This document shows, piece by piece, positions 26,994-36,380 of a stretch of 64,000 nucleotides of DNA. Under the pieces are notes generated by a model, which saw only the letters and a program-made list of their open reading frames with translations, did no database searches and had not been told where the DNA came from. Every line of letters starts with the position of its first letter. Position 1 is the stretch's first letter. The position numbers and the translations under genes were made by a program. This DNA is from Zeaxanthinibacter enoshimensis (lineage in GTDB: Bacteria > Bacteroidota > Bacteroidia > Flavobacteriales > Flavobacteriaceae): contig NZ_SNYI01000003.1 of the NCBI RefSeq assembly GCF_004362865.1, positions 62,001 through 126,000 of the forward strand, read 5' to 3'.

Positions 26994-27401
26994 ATGGGAG
27001 TTCGAAAAAGACAAATGGCCGAAAGAATTAAGGCAGAGAAGCAGGAGCTTGCATTTGCAAAACTGAATAATTGCCCTACATCACCAAGGAAAATGCGTTT
27101 GGTCGCAGACCTGGTAAGAGGTAAGGAAGTTGAGAAAGCGCTGGCTATCTTGAGATTCAGTCCTAAGGAAGCTTCCAGGAGAGTAGAAAAACTGTTGCTT
27201 TCTGCTATCGCTAACTGGCAGGCAAAGAACGAAGATGCGAACATCGAAGATGCAGAGTTGATCGTTAAGGAAATTAAAGTAGACAGTGGGCGTATGCTGA
27301 AACGTTTGCGACCTGCTCCTCAGGGTAGGGCTCACAGAATAAGAAAGCGTTCCAACCACGTAACACTGGTTTTGGGATCTAACAATAATACACAAGCTTA
27401 G
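26994..27401 (+). CDS. rplV: Large ribosomal subunit protein uL22
   Basis: 135 residues. L22 lines the exit tunnel with a beta-hairpin that determines macrolide response. The core shows [29 protein letters not shown] and the hairpin with [22 protein letters not shown]. The N-terminus is some 20 residues longer than in E. coli ([24 protein letters not shown]), as is common in Bacteroidota. A start at the internal Met codon (residue 8) is possible. Confidence 0.95.
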   Translation: MGVRKRQMAERIKAEKQELAFAKLNNCPTSPRKMRLVADLVRGKEVEKALAILRFSPKEASRRVEKLLLSAIANWQAKNEDANIEDAELIVKEIKVDSGRMLKRLRPAPQGRAHRIRKRSNHVTLVLGSNNNTQA

Positions 27402-27402
27402 T

Positions 27403-28119
27403 ATGGGACAGAAAACTAATCCGATAGGAAATCGTCTTGGGATTATCAGAGGCTGGGAGTCTAACTGGTACGGAGGAAATGATTATGGAGATAAACTGGC
27501 CGAAGACGACAAGATAAGAAAATACGTGCATGCACGTCTGGCGAAAGCCAGTGTATCCAGGGTTATCATAGAACGTACCCTGAAACTTATCACTGTCACC
27601 ATTACCACTGCACGTCCTGGTATCATTATCGGGAAAGGCGGGCAAGAGGTAGATAAGCTGAAAGAAGAGTTAAAGAAGATCACCGATAAGGAGGTACAGA
27701 TCAATATTTTCGAGATCAAGAGGCCGGAAGTCGACGCCAATCTAGTCGCTGCCAGTGTAGCCAGACAGATCGAGAACAGGATCTCTTACCGACGTGCTAT
27801 CAAGATGGCGATCGCTGCGGCCATGAGAATGAATGCAGAGGGCATCAAGATACAGATCTCCGGCCGTTTGAACGGTGCAGAGATGGCGCGTTCCGAATCG
27901 TATAAAGACGGGCGTATTCCGTTGTCTACTTTCAGAGCCGACATCGACTATGCTTTGCACGAAGCACACACTACCTACGGTAGGCTTGGTATCAAAGTTT
28001 GGATCATGAAAGGTGAAGTATACGGCAAGAGAGAATTGTCTCCCCTGGTTGGAATGTCAAATAAAGGCCAAGGTGGGAAAGGAAAACAGGATGGCGCTAA
28101 AAAACGTCGCAGAAAGTAA
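27403..28119 (+). CDS. rpsC: Small ribosomal subunit protein uS3
   Basis: 238 residues. S3 forms part of the mRNA entry channel and its helicase. It begins [25 protein letters not shown], contains the KH-domain motif [15 protein letters not shown], and has [36 protein letters not shown] in the C-terminal domain. The C-terminus is a basic Gly/Lys-rich tail. It starts one base after the rplV stop. Confidence 0.97.
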   Translation: MGQKTNPIGNRLGIIRGWESNWYGGNDYGDKLAEDDKIRKYVHARLAKASVSRVIIERTLKLITVTITTARPGIIIGKGGQEVDKLKEELKKITDKEVQINIFEIKRPEVDANLVAASVARQIENRISYRRAIKMAIAAAMRMNAEGIKIQISGRLNGAEMARSESYKDGRIPLSTFRADIDYALHEAHTTYGRLGIKVWIMKGEVYGKRELSPLVGMSNKGQGGKGKQDGAKKRRRK

Positions 28120-28139
28120 TTTAAAGAAGCAGTAAGAAA

Positions 28140-28562
28140 ATGTTACAGCCAAAAAGAACTAAGTTTCGTAAAGCGCAGAAAGGCCGGATGAAAGGAAATG
28201 CCGGAAGAGGGCATCAGCTGTCTAACGGTATGTTCGGTATCAAATCTATGGATACCAGCTTTGTGACCTCGAGGCAGATAGAAGCTGCCCGTATTGCGGC
28301 AACGCGATATATGAAAAGGCAGGGTCAGTTGTGGATCAAGATCTTCCCGGACAAGCCTATCACCAAGAAGCCTTTGGAAGTACGTATGGGTAAAGGTAAA
28401 GGTGCGCCGGAATATTTTGTCGCTACGGTAAAACCAGGTAGGATCCTTTTTGAGGTTGCCGGGGTACCAATGGACATTGCAAAGGAAGCATTACGCCTTG
28501 CTGCACAGAAATTACCCGTGAGAACAAAGTTTGTAGTGGCTAGGGATTACGAGGCCGCATAA
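28140..28562 (+). CDS. rplP: Large ribosomal subunit protein uL16
   Basis: 140 residues. L16 positions A-site tRNA and is required late in 50S assembly. The start [59 protein letters not shown], and [23 protein letters not shown] match the family along its length. Positioned between rpsC and rpmC as usual. Confidence 0.97.
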   Translation: MLQPKRTKFRKAQKGRMKGNAGRGHQLSNGMFGIKSMDTSFVTSRQIEAARIAATRYMKRQGQLWIKIFPDKPITKKPLEVRMGKGKGAPEYFVATVKPGRILFEVAGVPMDIAKEALRLAAQKLPVRTKFVVARDYEAA

Positions 28563-28580
28563 TTTATACTGAGAATGACC

Positions 28581-28772
28581 ATGAAACAATCAGAGATAAA
28601 AGAATTATCGGTAGAGGAACTGAGGGATAAGATGGCCGAGTTTAAGAAGCAATATGCCGAAATGAAAGTGGCCCATTCCGTAACCCCGCTGGAAAACCCG
28701 CTTCAATTGAGAAGCGCGCGAAGAACTGTAGCCCGATTGGCAACTGAATTAACAAAAAGGGAAAACCAATAA
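28581..28772 (+). CDS. rpmC: Large ribosomal subunit protein uL29
   Basis: 63 residues from the ATG at 28581 ([18 protein letters not shown]); an in-frame ATG two codons earlier (28575) is the other choice. L29 is a two-helix protein near the tunnel exit, beside L23. The helical repeats [20 protein letters not shown] and [19 protein letters not shown] are typical. Placed between rplP and rpsQ. Confidence 0.93.
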   Translation: MKQSEIKELSVEELRDKMAEFKKQYAEMKVAHSVTPLENPLQLRSARRTVARLATELTKRENQ

Positions 28773-28785
28773 TTGGTTCTGCTTT

Positions 28786-29043
28786 ATGGAAAAAAGAAAT
28801 TTAAGAAAAGAGAGAGTAGGCGTTGTAACCAGCAACAGAATGGAGAAATCTATCGTGGTTTCAGAAGTTAAGCGGGTTAAGCATCCTATGTACGGTAAAT
28901 TCGTACTGCGAACAAAAAAATATGTTGCACACGATGAGACCAACGACTGCAATATTGGTGATACTGTAAAGATCATGGAGACACGTCCATTGAGTAAAAC
29001 CAAATGTTGGAGACTGGTTGAAATCCTAGAAAGAGCCAAATAA
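28786..29043 (+). CDS. rpsQ: Small ribosomal subunit protein uS17
   Basis: 85 residues with the OB-fold of S17, a primary binder of 16S rRNA. Recognisable parts are [39 protein letters not shown] and [23 protein letters not shown]. Separated from rplN by one base. Confidence 0.96.
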   Translation: MEKRNLRKERVGVVTSNRMEKSIVVSEVKRVKHPMYGKFVLRTKKYVAHDETNDCNIGDTVKIMETRPLSKTKCWRLVEILERAK

Positions 29044-29044
29044 T

Positions 29045-29413
29045 ATGTTACAGCAAGAATCCAGATTAAAAGTGGCCGACAACACCGGGGCTAAGGAAGT
29101 TCTTACCATCCGAGTGCTAGGTGGTACCAAGAGAAGGTATGCTTCTGTTGGAGACAAGATCGTGGTATCGGTAAAAGAAGCTACCCCGAACGGAACCATC
29201 AAGAAAGGTGCAGTTTCAACGGCCGTAGTAGTTCGCACGAAGAAAGAGGTGCGCAGACCGGACGGATCATACATCCGTTTTGATGACAACGCTTGTGTGT
29301 TGTTAAACCCGACAGGGGAGATGAGGGGAACACGTGTCTTTGGACCGGTTGCCAGGGAACTTCGCGATAAGCAGTTCATGAAGATTGTCTCACTAGCACC
29401 TGAGGTACTGTAA
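29045..29413 (+). CDS. rplN: Large ribosomal subunit protein uL14
   Basis: 122 residues, standard length. L14 forms part of the intersubunit bridge and binds the silencing factor RsfS in other bacteria. It has [19 protein letters not shown], a [18 protein letters not shown] segment and the end [19 protein letters not shown]. The spacer after it (71 bp) is unusually long for this cluster and carries heptad-periodic sequence. Confidence 0.97.
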   Translation: MLQQESRLKVADNTGAKEVLTIRVLGGTKRRYASVGDKIVVSVKEATPNGTIKKGAVSTAVVVRTKKEVRRPDGSYIRFDDNACVLLNPTGEMRGTRVFGPVARELRDKQFMKIVSLAPEVL

Positions 29414-29433
29414 ATAAATGTGAGGAAACCGGT

Positions 29434-29468
29434 GATCAGAAGCCGGAAGCTTGCAACAGATAACAGAT
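29434..29468. repeat. Degenerate heptad-periodic sequence between rplN and rplX
   Basis: Consecutive 7-base units can be read as AGCCGGA, AGCTTGC, AACAGAT, AACAGAT (29441-29468); the last two are identical. The stretch fills much of the 71-bp spacer between two ribosomal-protein genes that otherwise have gaps of 1-21 bp. It resembles, in period only, the perfect heptamer array at 53128. Confidence 0.4.
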
Positions 29469-29484
29469 ATTAAGCATCAACAAG

Positions 29485-29796
29485 ATGAAATTAAAAATAA
29501 AAACAGGGGATACCGTAAAAGTCACTGCCGGGGACCACAAAGGTTCAGAAGGTAAAGTGGTACAGGTAGACCGTGAGAAGAACAAAGCGATTGTCGAAGG
29601 CGTCAATATGGTTTCCAAGCATGAGAAGCCAAGCGCGAAGAACCCGCAGGGGGGAATCGTAAAGAAAGAGGCGTTTATCCATATTTCTAACCTGGCGTTG
29701 GTTGATCCGAAATCCGGGGATACTACAAGGGTAGGATACGAGGTAAGGGATGGCAAGAAAGTAAGGTTTTCTAAGAAATCCAACGAAGTAATTTAG
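29485..29796 (+). CDS. rplX: Large ribosomal subunit protein uL24
   Basis: 103 residues. L24 is an early assembly protein of the 50S with a KOW domain. The KOW motif is [34 protein letters not shown]-like at the N-terminus, followed by [31 protein letters not shown]. It is followed by rplE after 2 bp. Confidence 0.97.
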   Translation: MKLKIKTGDTVKVTAGDHKGSEGKVVQVDREKNKAIVEGVNMVSKHEKPSAKNPQGGIVKKEAFIHISNLALVDPKSGDTTRVGYEVRDGKKVRFSKKSNEVI

Positions 29797-29798
29797 TT

Positions 29799-30350
29799 AT
29801 GGGGTACGTTCCAAGATTAAAACAAGAGTATAGAGAGCGCGTAATCAAGGCGCTTAAGGAAGAGTTTGGGTACAGCAATGTAATGCAGGTACCTAAATTG
29901 GAGAAGATTGTTGTGAGCAGGGGAGTTGGTGCTGCTGTGGCTGATAAGAAACTTATCGACCATGCAGTAGACGAACTTACCATGATCACCGGTCAGAAAG
30001 CGGTAGCTACCATTTCCAAAAAAGATGTCGCGGCGTTTAAACTGCGTAAGGGAATGCCTATCGGTGCCAAGGTTACGCTCAGGGGAGAAAAGATGTATGA
30101 ATTCTTGGATCGTCTGGTAACTACTGCACTTCCAAGGGTAAGGGATTTCCAGGGAATCCGCGCTACAGGATTTGACGGAAGGGGGAACTACAACCTCGGG
30201 ATTACCGAGCAGATCATTTTCCCTGAAGTGAATATCGATAAGATAAACCGTATTAACGGAATGGATATCACTTTCGTTACCACTGCGGAAACAGATAAGG
30301 AAGCAAAATCATTGTTAACCGAATTAGGTTTACCTTTTAAAAAGAACTAG
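29799..30350 (+). CDS. rplE: Large ribosomal subunit protein uL5
   Basis: 183 residues. L5 binds 5S rRNA and contacts P-site tRNA and the 30S head. It shows [18 protein letters not shown], the [22 protein letters not shown] region and [28 protein letters not shown]. Only one base separates it from rpsN, so translational coupling is likely. Confidence 0.97.
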   Translation: MGYVPRLKQEYRERVIKALKEEFGYSNVMQVPKLEKIVVSRGVGAAVADKKLIDHAVDELTMITGQKAVATISKKDVAAFKLRKGMPIGAKVTLRGEKMYEFLDRLVTTALPRVRDFQGIRATGFDGRGNYNLGITEQIIFPEVNIDKINRINGMDITFVTTAETDKEAKSLLTELGLPFKKN

Positions 30351-30351
30351 T

Positions 30352-30621
30352 ATGGCTAAAGAATCAATGAAAGCCCGTGAAAGAAAAAGGGCAAAGACAG
30401 TAGCAAAGTACGCTGAGAAGCGCAGGGAGCTGAAGGAAGCGGGAGATTACGAAGCCCTACAGAAATTACCCAGAAATGCCTCCCCGGTACGTATGCACAA
30501 CCGTTGCAAACTTACGGGAAGACCTAAGGGATATATGAGAACGTTTGGTATCTCCAGAGTCATGTTTCGCGAAATGGCGAACAACGGGCTGATTCCAGGG
30601 GTTAAAAAAGCAAGTTGGTAA
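30352..30621 (+). CDS. rpsN: Small ribosomal subunit protein uS14, zinc-free long form
   Basis: 89 residues, the long C-minus form of S14. It ends with the typical [39 protein letters not shown]-type C-terminus (only the single Cys of RCKL is present) and lacks the paired CxxC zinc ligands of the short form. S14 sits in the 30S head near S3 and S10. Consistent with L36 in the same cluster, which also lacks zinc ligands. Confidence 0.96.
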   Translation: MAKESMKARERKRAKTVAKYAEKRRELKEAGDYEALQKLPRNASPVRMHNRCKLTGRPKGYMRTFGISRVMFREMANNGLIPGVKKASW

Positions 30622-30639
30622 AAGATAAAAGGGAAGAAC

Positions 30640-31038
30640 ATGTTTACAGATCCTATAGCAGATTATTTAACAAGAGTACGGAACGCCAGTAGGGCGGGCC
30701 ACAGGGTAGTAGAGATCCCTGCTTCCAATTTGAAGAAAGAGGTAACCAAGATCCTTTTTGATCAGGGGTATATCCTTAGCTACAAATTTGAAGAGGACGA
30801 GGTACAGGGTACCATCAAGATTGCCTTGAAGTATGACAAGCAGACTAAAGAGCCTGTCATCAAGAAAATACAACGTATCAGTAAGCCCGGTCTTAGAAAG
30901 TACGCGTCTTCTGACGAGATGCCACGAGTATTGAACGGGTTGGGAATAGCCATAGTGTCTACCTCTCACGGGGTGATGACCAGCAAGCGTGCCAAGCAGG
31001 AAAATGTTGGCGGCGAGGTATTGTGCTATGTTTATTAA
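30640..31038 (+). CDS. rpsH: Small ribosomal subunit protein uS8
   Basis: 132 residues. S8 binds the central domain of 16S rRNA and in E. coli represses the spc operon. Visible blocks are [56 protein letters not shown] and the terminal GGEVLCYVY. Whether it binds its own mRNA in this organism cannot be judged here. Confidence 0.97.
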   Translation: MFTDPIADYLTRVRNASRAGHRVVEIPASNLKKEVTKILFDQGYILSYKFEEDEVQGTIKIALKYDKQTKEPVIKKIQRISKPGLRKYASSDEMPRVLNGLGIAIVSTSHGVMTSKRAKQENVGGEVLCYVY

Positions 31039-31059
31039 TGAGAATTAAAGGATAGAAAA

Positions 31060-31602
31060 ATGTCTAGAATAGGGAATAATCCAATCGTAATGCCCGAGGG
31101 TACTACAGCAACCATCACGGATAACGTGATCACTGTTAAAGGAAAGCTGGGAGAACTGACCCAGAACTTTGACGGGGTGAGCATCCGGATAGAGGACAAC
31201 GAGATCATCGTTAACCGTCCTTCTGATAGTATTGAGCACAAGACTAAGCACGGACTGTACCGCTCCCTTGTCAACAACATGGTACTGGGTGTATCTGAAG
31301 GTTGGACAAAGGAATTAGAATTGGTCGGAGTTGGATACCGTGCCAGTAACCAGGGACAAAAATTGGATCTTGCCTTAGGCTTTTCCCACAACATTGTTCT
31401 GGAACTGGCCCCGGAAGTAAAGATCGAGACCACTTCTGAAAAAGGAAAGAACCCAACGATCAAACTGACGTCTCACGACAAGCAGCTTGTAGGGCAGATC
31501 GCCGCTAAAATTCGTTCCTTCCGTAAGCCAGAGCCTTACAAAGGAAAAGGAATCAAGTTCAAAGGCGAAATATTAAGAAGAAAAGCAGGTAAATCAGCTT
31601 AA
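31060..31602 (+). CDS. rplF: Large ribosomal subunit protein uL6
   Basis: 180 residues. L6 lies near the factor-binding site of the 50S. It has two related domains, beginning MSRIGNNPIVMPEGTTATI and ending PEPYKGKGIKFKGEILRRKAGKSA, the latter being the standard L6 signature. Spaced 21 bp from rpsH and 10 bp from rplR. Confidence 0.97.
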   Translation: MSRIGNNPIVMPEGTTATITDNVITVKGKLGELTQNFDGVSIRIEDNEIIVNRPSDSIEHKTKHGLYRSLVNNMVLGVSEGWTKELELVGVGYRASNQGQKLDLALGFSHNIVLELAPEVKIETTSEKGKNPTIKLTSHDKQLVGQIAAKIRSFRKPEPYKGKGIKFKGEILRRKAGKSA

Positions 31603-31612
31603 TAACTGAATC

Positions 31613-31966
31613 ATGGGATTATCAAAGACCGAGCGTAGACTACGCATCAAAAGAAGAATTAGAAAGGTATCCTTTGGAACCGCTGAGAAGCCTCGTCTGG
31701 CTGTCTACAGGAGTAACAAGGAAATCTATGCCCAGTTGATAGACGATAACAAGGGGGTAACCCTTGCAGCTGCTTCTTCCAGGGACAAGGAAGTTAAAGC
31801 AGAAGGGACCAAAATGGAAGTTGCCAACCAAGTAGGGAAGGCCATCGCTGAAAAAGCGAAGGAAGCCGGAATCGAAAAGGTTGCCTTTGACCGTGGAGGT
31901 AATTTATATCACGGAAGGGTTAAATCGTTGGCCGAAGGTGCCAGGGAAGCTGGATTAAAATTTTAA
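31613..31966 (+). CDS. rplR: Large ribosomal subunit protein uL18
   Basis: 117 residues. L18 binds 5S rRNA together with L5 and L25. The basic N-terminus [37 protein letters not shown] and the end [28 protein letters not shown] are family hallmarks. Positioned between rplF and rpsE as in most bacteria. Confidence 0.97.
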   Translation: MGLSKTERRLRIKRRIRKVSFGTAEKPRLAVYRSNKEIYAQLIDDNKGVTLAAASSRDKEVKAEGTKMEVANQVGKAIAEKAKEAGIEKVAFDRGGNLYHGRVKSLAEGAREAGLKF

Positions 31967-31974
31967 TTAAAGGT

Positions 31975-32499
31975 ATGTACGGGAAATACAAAAATGTAGA
32001 AACTGTGAAACCCGGAGGTCTTGAACTGAAAGATCGCTTGGTGGGAGTACAACGTGTAACAAAGGTAACCAAAGGTGGTAGAGCCTTCGGTTTCTCTGCG
32101 ATCGTTGTCGTAGGTGATGAAAATGGTGTCGTTGGCCACGGTTTAGGAAAATCTAAGGAAGTGGCAACCGCGATCGCTAAGGCAATCGAAGACGCCAAGA
32201 AAAACCTGATCAGGATTCCCCTGAACAAGGGAACACTGCCACACGAGCAAAAAGGGAAATTTGGTGGAGCCAGGGTATATATCCAGCCTGCATCTCACGG
32301 TACCGGGGTTATTGCCGGTGGAGCCGTACGTGCGGTATTGGAGGCAGTAGGAGTACAGGATGTACTTTCTAAATCCCAGGGATCTTCTAACCCGCACAAC
32401 GTAGTAAAGGCTACCTTTGATGCACTCTTACAATTAAGGGATGCACAGACTGTAGCACAGCAACGAGGTGTCTCTTTAGAAAAAGTATTTAAAGGATAA
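31975..32499 (+). CDS. rpsE: Small ribosomal subunit protein uS5
   Basis: 174 residues. S5 contributes to accuracy and to the mRNA entry site. It has the double-stranded-RNA-binding S5 N-domain ([34 protein letters not shown]) and a C-domain with [43 protein letters not shown]. Eleven bases lie between its stop and rpmD. Confidence 0.97.
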   Translation: MYGKYKNVETVKPGGLELKDRLVGVQRVTKVTKGGRAFGFSAIVVVGDENGVVGHGLGKSKEVATAIAKAIEDAKKNLIRIPLNKGTLPHEQKGKFGGARVYIQPASHGTGVIAGGAVRAVLEAVGVQDVLSKSQGSSNPHNVVKATFDALLQLRDAQTVAQQRGVSLEKVFKG

Positions 32500-32510
32500 G
32501 CGAGAATCAA

Positions 32511-32690
32511 ATGGCAAAGATAAAAGTAACACAGGTGAAGAGTGGGATTAAAAGACCACAGAACCAGAAACGAACTTTGGAAGCCCTGGGCTTGCGAAAA
32601 ATAGGTCAGGTCGTGGAACATGAAAACACGCCCGCGATTCTTGGCATGATCAATAAAGTAAAACACTTGGTTTCCACAGAGGAAGCTTAA
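32511..32690 (+). CDS. rpmD: Large ribosomal subunit protein uL30
   Basis: A short gene of 59 codons plus stop. The product begins MAKIKVTQVKSGIKRPQNQ and continues with LEALGLRKIGQVVEHENTPAILGMINKVKHLV, the typical L30 fold order (beta strand, KRTLEALGLRKI helix, MI..V.HLV helix). It fills the usual slot between rpsE and rplO, 11 and 13 bp away. Confidence 0.96.
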   Translation: MAKIKVTQVKSGIKRPQNQKRTLEALGLRKIGQVVEHENTPAILGMINKVKHLVSTEEA

Positions 32691-32703
32691 AAAATACAGT
32701 GTG

Positions 32704-33156
32704 ATGAAATTAAGCAATTTGAAACCAGCAAAAGGTGCTACTCATAAAGCAGGGAAAATCGTAGGTCGTGGACAAGGTTCAGGAAAAGGCGGTACTGCTA
32801 CTCGTGGTCATAAAGGTGCCAAATCAAGATCCGGTTACTCTAAGAAGATCGGATTTGAAGGGGGCCAGATGCCATTACAGCGCCGAGTTCCTAAATTTGG
32901 TTTTACCAACATCAACCGTGTAGAGTACAGGGGAATCAACCTGGCTACCCTGCAGCAACTGGTAGATGATAAGGCCATCAAGGACAGCGTTACCCTGGAG
33001 GACCTTATCGCCAACAACCTGGCTGGTAAGAACGACCTTGTAAAAATATTAGGCAACGGGGAGTTGAAAGCTCCGTTGAAAGTCACTGTTCATAAATTTA
33101 CAGCTACCGCAAAGAAGGCTATTGAAGCAGCAGGTGGTGAGGCTATAAATTTATAA
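32704..33156 (+). CDS. rplO: Large ribosomal subunit protein uL15
   Basis: 150 residues from the ATG at 32704; a GTG one codon earlier is less likely. L15 is a late-assembly 50S protein with a long Gly-rich extension that threads through rRNA. It shows KLSNLKPAKGATHKAGKIVGRGQGSGKGGTATRGHKG and GFEGGQMPLQRRVPKFGF. Directly precedes secY (11 bp). Confidence 0.96.
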   Translation: MKLSNLKPAKGATHKAGKIVGRGQGSGKGGTATRGHKGAKSRSGYSKKIGFEGGQMPLQRRVPKFGFTNINRVEYRGINLATLQQLVDDKAIKDSVTLEDLIANNLAGKNDLVKILGNGELKAPLKVTVHKFTATAKKAIEAAGGEAINL

Positions 33157-33167
33157 GAAGACAAACT

Positions 33168-34511
33168 ATGAAGAAGTTTTTTGAGATTATATCCAATATC
33201 TGGAAGATTGATGAGCTGAGGGCAAGGATTTTGGTTACTCTGGGGCTCCTGTTGGTGTACCGTTTTGGTGCGCAGATAGTTCTTCCGGGTATAGATACCT
33301 CACAATTGGCAGAGTTATCTTCCAATACCGAGCAAGGTATCCTGGGAATTCTGAATGCATTCACAGGAGGCGCCTTTGCCAATGCTTCTGTTTTCGCCTT
33401 AGGGATCATGCCCTATATTTCGGCCTCTATTGTTGTGCAGCTGATGGGAATCGCGGTTCCTTACCTGCAGAAACTGGACAAGGAAGGTGAGAGCGGTAGA
33501 AAAACTAAAAACCAGATCACCCGATGGCTGACCATCGGGATCTGTATTGTACAGGCTCCGGCTTACCTTTACAGCCTTAGTGCGCTGGGAGTGCCGGACA
33601 GTGCATTCCTGTTGGGGAAAGGACTTAACTTCATGGTTCCCGCGGTAATTATCCTGGTTACAGGAACCGTATTTGCCATGTGGTTGGGAGAGCGTATTAC
33701 GGATAAAGGGATCGGGAATGGAATTTCTCTCCTGATCATGATCGGTATCATCGCCACTATGCCCCAGTCTTTTGTCCAGGAATTCATTTCCAGGACAACA
33801 AATAACAACGGGGGACTGATGTTCATGTTGATCGAAGTAATTCTTTGGTTCCTGGTCATCCTTGCAAGCGTATTACTGGTAATGGCTACAAGGCGTATAC
33901 CGGTACAGTACGCGAGGAGAACAGCATCCGGAGGATACGAGAAGAACGTTATCGGTTCCAGGCAGTACATCCCTTTAAAGCTTAACGCTTCAGGGGTAAT
34001 GCCAATCATCTTTGCCCAGGCGATCATGTTCGCACCCGGCTTACTGGGGCGTACATTCAACGATACCGCCGTGGGTCAATGGATGGAAGTACAGTTTCAG
34101 GATATATTTGGCCTGGCTTACAACATCTTGTTCGCCCTGCTGATTATCATATTCACCTACTTCTATACGGCCATCACCGTGCCAACGAATAAGATGGCAG
34201 ATGACCTGAAGAGAAGTGGCGGATTTATCCCCGGGATCAGACCCGGAAAAGAGACAGCGAATTTCCTGGATAAGGTGATGTCTCTGATAACCCTGCCCGG
34301 TGCGGTATTCCTGGCATTGCTTGCCGTATTACCTGCCGTGGTAGTGAAACTGATGGACATACAGCCCGGATGGGCATTGTTTTACGGTGGTACTTCCCTG
34401 CTGATTATGGTCGGGGTGGCAATAGACACTGTACAACAAGTGAACTCGTACCTGCTGAACAGGCATTACGACGGATTAATGAAAACTGGAAAAAACAGAA
34501 AAGTAGCATAA
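33168..34511 (+). CDS. secY: Protein translocase subunit SecY
   Basis: 447 residues with ten hydrophobic segments, the pore subunit of the Sec translocon in the inner membrane. It carries the plug-side motif [14 protein letters not shown] near residues 80-95 and conserved [21 protein letters not shown] (cytoplasmic loop binding the ribosome or SecA), [14 protein letters not shown], and PGIRPGKET. Embedded in the spc part of the cluster after rplO, as in most bacteria, so membrane insertion capacity is coupled to ribosome production. Confidence 0.97.
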   Translation: MKKFFEIISNIWKIDELRARILVTLGLLLVYRFGAQIVLPGIDTSQLAELSSNTEQGILGILNAFTGGAFANASVFALGIMPYISASIVVQLMGIAVPYLQKLDKEGESGRKTKNQITRWLTIGICIVQAPAYLYSLSALGVPDSAFLLGKGLNFMVPAVIILVTGTVFAMWLGERITDKGIGNGISLLIMIGIIATMPQSFVQEFISRTTNNNGGLMFMLIEVILWFLVILASVLLVMATRRIPVQYARRTASGGYEKNVIGSRQYIPLKLNASGVMPIIFAQAIMFAPGLLGRTFNDTAVGQWMEVQFQDIFGLAYNILFALLIIIFTYFYTAITVPTNKMADDLKRSGGFIPGIRPGKETANFLDKVMSLITLPGAVFLALLAVLPAVVVKLMDIQPGWALFYGGTSLLIMVGVAIDTVQQVNSYLLNRHYDGLMKTGKNRKVA

Positions 34512-34515
34512 TAAT

Positions 34516-34731
34516 ATGGCCAAACAAGCACCCATAGAACAAGACGGCTCTATTATAGAAGCGTTGTCTAATGCCATGTTCCGAGTGGAACTGGAAAATG
34601 GACACGTGGTTACGGCTCACATTTCCGGGAAAATGCGAATGCATTACATTAAGTTGTTACCCGGTGATAAGGTAAAACTTGAGATGAGTCCGTATGATTT
34701 AAGCAAGGCAAGAATTACATATAGATATTAA
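34516..34731 (+). CDS. infA: Translation initiation factor IF-1
   Basis: 71 residues, the normal size of IF-1, an OB-fold protein that occupies the A site during initiation. Core motifs are [45 protein letters not shown] and ISPYDL-like [15 protein letters not shown]. It starts 4 bp after secY and is followed by rpmJ. Confidence 0.97.
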   Translation: MAKQAPIEQDGSIIEALSNAMFRVELENGHVVTAHISGKMRMHYIKLLPGDKVKLEMSPYDLSKARITYRY

Positions 34732-34743
34732 GACTTTAGAACG

Positions 34744-34860
34744 ATGAAAGTAAGAGCATCCATTAAGAAGCGAAGCGCTGAATGCAAGATTGTACGCAGA
34801 AAGGGCAGGCTTTACGTGATTAACAAAAAGAATCCTAGATTTAAACAAAGACAAGGGTAA
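34744..34860 (+). CDS. rpmJ: Large ribosomal subunit protein bL36, zinc-free form
   Basis: A 38-codon gene lying between infA and rpsM in the standard place. The product starts [21 protein letters not shown] and ends NPRFKQRQG. Of the zinc ligands of the C+ form (three Cys and one His) only one Cys remains (residue 14), so this is the C-minus, zinc-independent type. L36 stabilises a 23S rRNA junction near the 50S factor-binding side. Confidence 0.95.
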   Translation: MKVRASIKKRSAECKIVRRKGRLYVINKKNPRFKQRQG

Positions 34861-34862
34861 TT

Positions 34863-35237
34863 ATGGCAAGAATAGCAGGGGTAGATATACCAAAGCAAAA
34901 AAGAGGGGTCATCGCCCTTACCTATATTTTTGGTATCGGTAAAAGCAGGGCCCAGGAAATTCTGGAGAAAGCCGGAGTAGACCAGGACAAGACTGTTTCT
35001 GATTGGTCTGATGACGAGATCGGTAGCATTCGTGATGCAGTATCTTCATACAAGATTGAAGGTGAATTACGTTCTGAAACACAGCTTAATATCAAGCGTT
35101 TGATGGATATTGGTTGTTACCGTGGGATCCGTCACCGTTCTGGACTTCCATTAAGAGGACAACGTACCAAGAATAACTCTAGGACGAGGAAAGGAAAGAG
35201 AAAAACGGTTGCTAACAAGAAGAAAGCAACTAAATAA
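34863..35237 (+). CDS. rpsM: Small ribosomal subunit protein uS13
   Basis: 124 residues. S13 sits at the top of the 30S head and contacts L5 and P-site tRNA. It shows [39 protein letters not shown] and [35 protein letters not shown]. First gene of the alpha-operon part; 2 bp after rpmJ. Confidence 0.97.
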   Translation: MARIAGVDIPKQKRGVIALTYIFGIGKSRAQEILEKAGVDQDKTVSDWSDDEIGSIRDAVSSYKIEGELRSETQLNIKRLMDIGCYRGIRHRSGLPLRGQRTKNNSRTRKGKRKTVANKKKATK

Positions 35238-35248
35238 TAAATAGAAGT

Positions 35249-35653
35249 ATGGCAAAGACAGGTGCAAAAGCAGGCACAAAAGCCGCAAAAAAGCGTAAAG
35301 TAATTGTAGAGTCTACCGGGGAGGCGCATATCACTGCCTCTTTCAACAATATCATCATTTCCCTGACCAACAAGAAGGGGGATGTGATATCCTGGTCATC
35401 CGCTGGTAAAATGGGTTTCAGGGGCTCTAAGAAGAATACTCCTTACGCTGCCCAGGTTGCTTCCGAAGAATGTGCAAAGATTGCGCATGAAGCCGGACTC
35501 AGGAAAGTGAAGGTCTATGTAAAAGGACCAGGTAACGGACGTGAATCCGCTATCCGCTCTATCCACAATTCCGGGATCGAGGTTACCGAGATCATCGATG
35601 TTACTCCGCTGCCACACAATGGCTGCAGGCCTCCAAAAAGAAGGAGAGTATAA
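35249..35653 (+). CDS. rpsK: Small ribosomal subunit protein uS11
   Basis: 134 residues. S11 lines the platform and mRNA exit. After a Lys/Ala-rich N-terminal tail it shows [43 protein letters not shown] and [20 protein letters not shown], the standard C-terminus. A 103-bp spacer separates it from rpsD. Confidence 0.97.
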   Translation: MAKTGAKAGTKAAKKRKVIVESTGEAHITASFNNIIISLTNKKGDVISWSSAGKMGFRGSKKNTPYAAQVASEECAKIAHEAGLRKVKVYVKGPGNGRESAIRSIHNSGIEVTEIIDVTPLPHNGCRPPKRRRV

Positions 35654-35756
35654 TTACATATAATAAACCTGAATAATTAATTTTTCACCGGGGGTGTAGT
35701 TACGATTATCGAAGGATTAGCCTTAATTCATAATCACACTTCCAAATTTATAGAAG

Positions 35757-36362
35757 ATGGCAAGATACACAGGACCAAAAACTAAGATCGCTCGTAAATT
35801 CGGCGAAGCGATATTCGGAGACGATAAGTCTTTTGAAAAGAAAAACTATCCACCGGGACAGCACGGTAACAACCGTCGTCGTGGTAAGAAATCAGAATAT
35901 GCTATCCAGCTGATGGAGAAGCAGAAAGCGAAGTATACCTACGGTATTCTTGAGCGCCAATTCCGTAACATCTTTGCACGTGCAAACCGTAGTAAAGGAG
36001 TTACCGGTGAGGTTCTGTTACAGATGTGTGAATCACGACTGGACAACGTAGTATTCCGTTTCGGAATCTCTACTTCCAGGAGGGGAGCACGCCAGTTGGT
36101 TTCTCACAGGCATATCACCGTTAACGGTGAAGTAGTAAATATTCCTTCTTATTCATTGAAAGCAGGAGACGTTGTAGGAGTTAGGGAGAAATCCAAATCC
36201 CTGCAGACTATCCAGGATGCTTTAGCTGCTAACAGCAGTGTTTACGAATGGCTGAGCTGGAATTCAGAAAAAATGCAAGGTACCTTTGTTGCGGTTCCAG
36301 AACGTATTCAGATTCCGGAGAACATCAAAGAACAATTAATCGTTGAGTTATACTCGAAATAA
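35757..36362 (+). CDS. rpsD: Small ribosomal subunit protein uS4
   Basis: 201 residues. S4 nucleates 30S assembly and in E. coli represses the alpha operon. It has the N-terminal [20 protein letters not shown], the KNYPPGQHG motif and the S4 RNA-binding domain ([35 protein letters not shown]). The N-terminus lacks Cys, so it is the zinc-free type. The unusually long upstream spacer (103 bp) could hold a promoter or regulatory mRNA fold, but none is clear. Confidence 0.97.
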   Translation: MARYTGPKTKIARKFGEAIFGDDKSFEKKNYPPGQHGNNRRRGKKSEYAIQLMEKQKAKYTYGILERQFRNIFARANRSKGVTGEVLLQMCESRLDNVVFRFGISTSRRGARQLVSHRHITVNGEVVNIPSYSLKAGDVVGVREKSKSLQTIQDALAANSSVYEWLSWNSEKMQGTFVAVPERIQIPENIKEQLIVELYSK

Positions 36363-36380
36363 AACAACACAGATCTGACT

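Noticed and set aside
35654-35756. Possible S4-binding leader between rpsK and rpsD
   Set aside because: Only a 4-bp AAGG/CCTT stem is visible and there is no T-run or promoter match; not enough to call.
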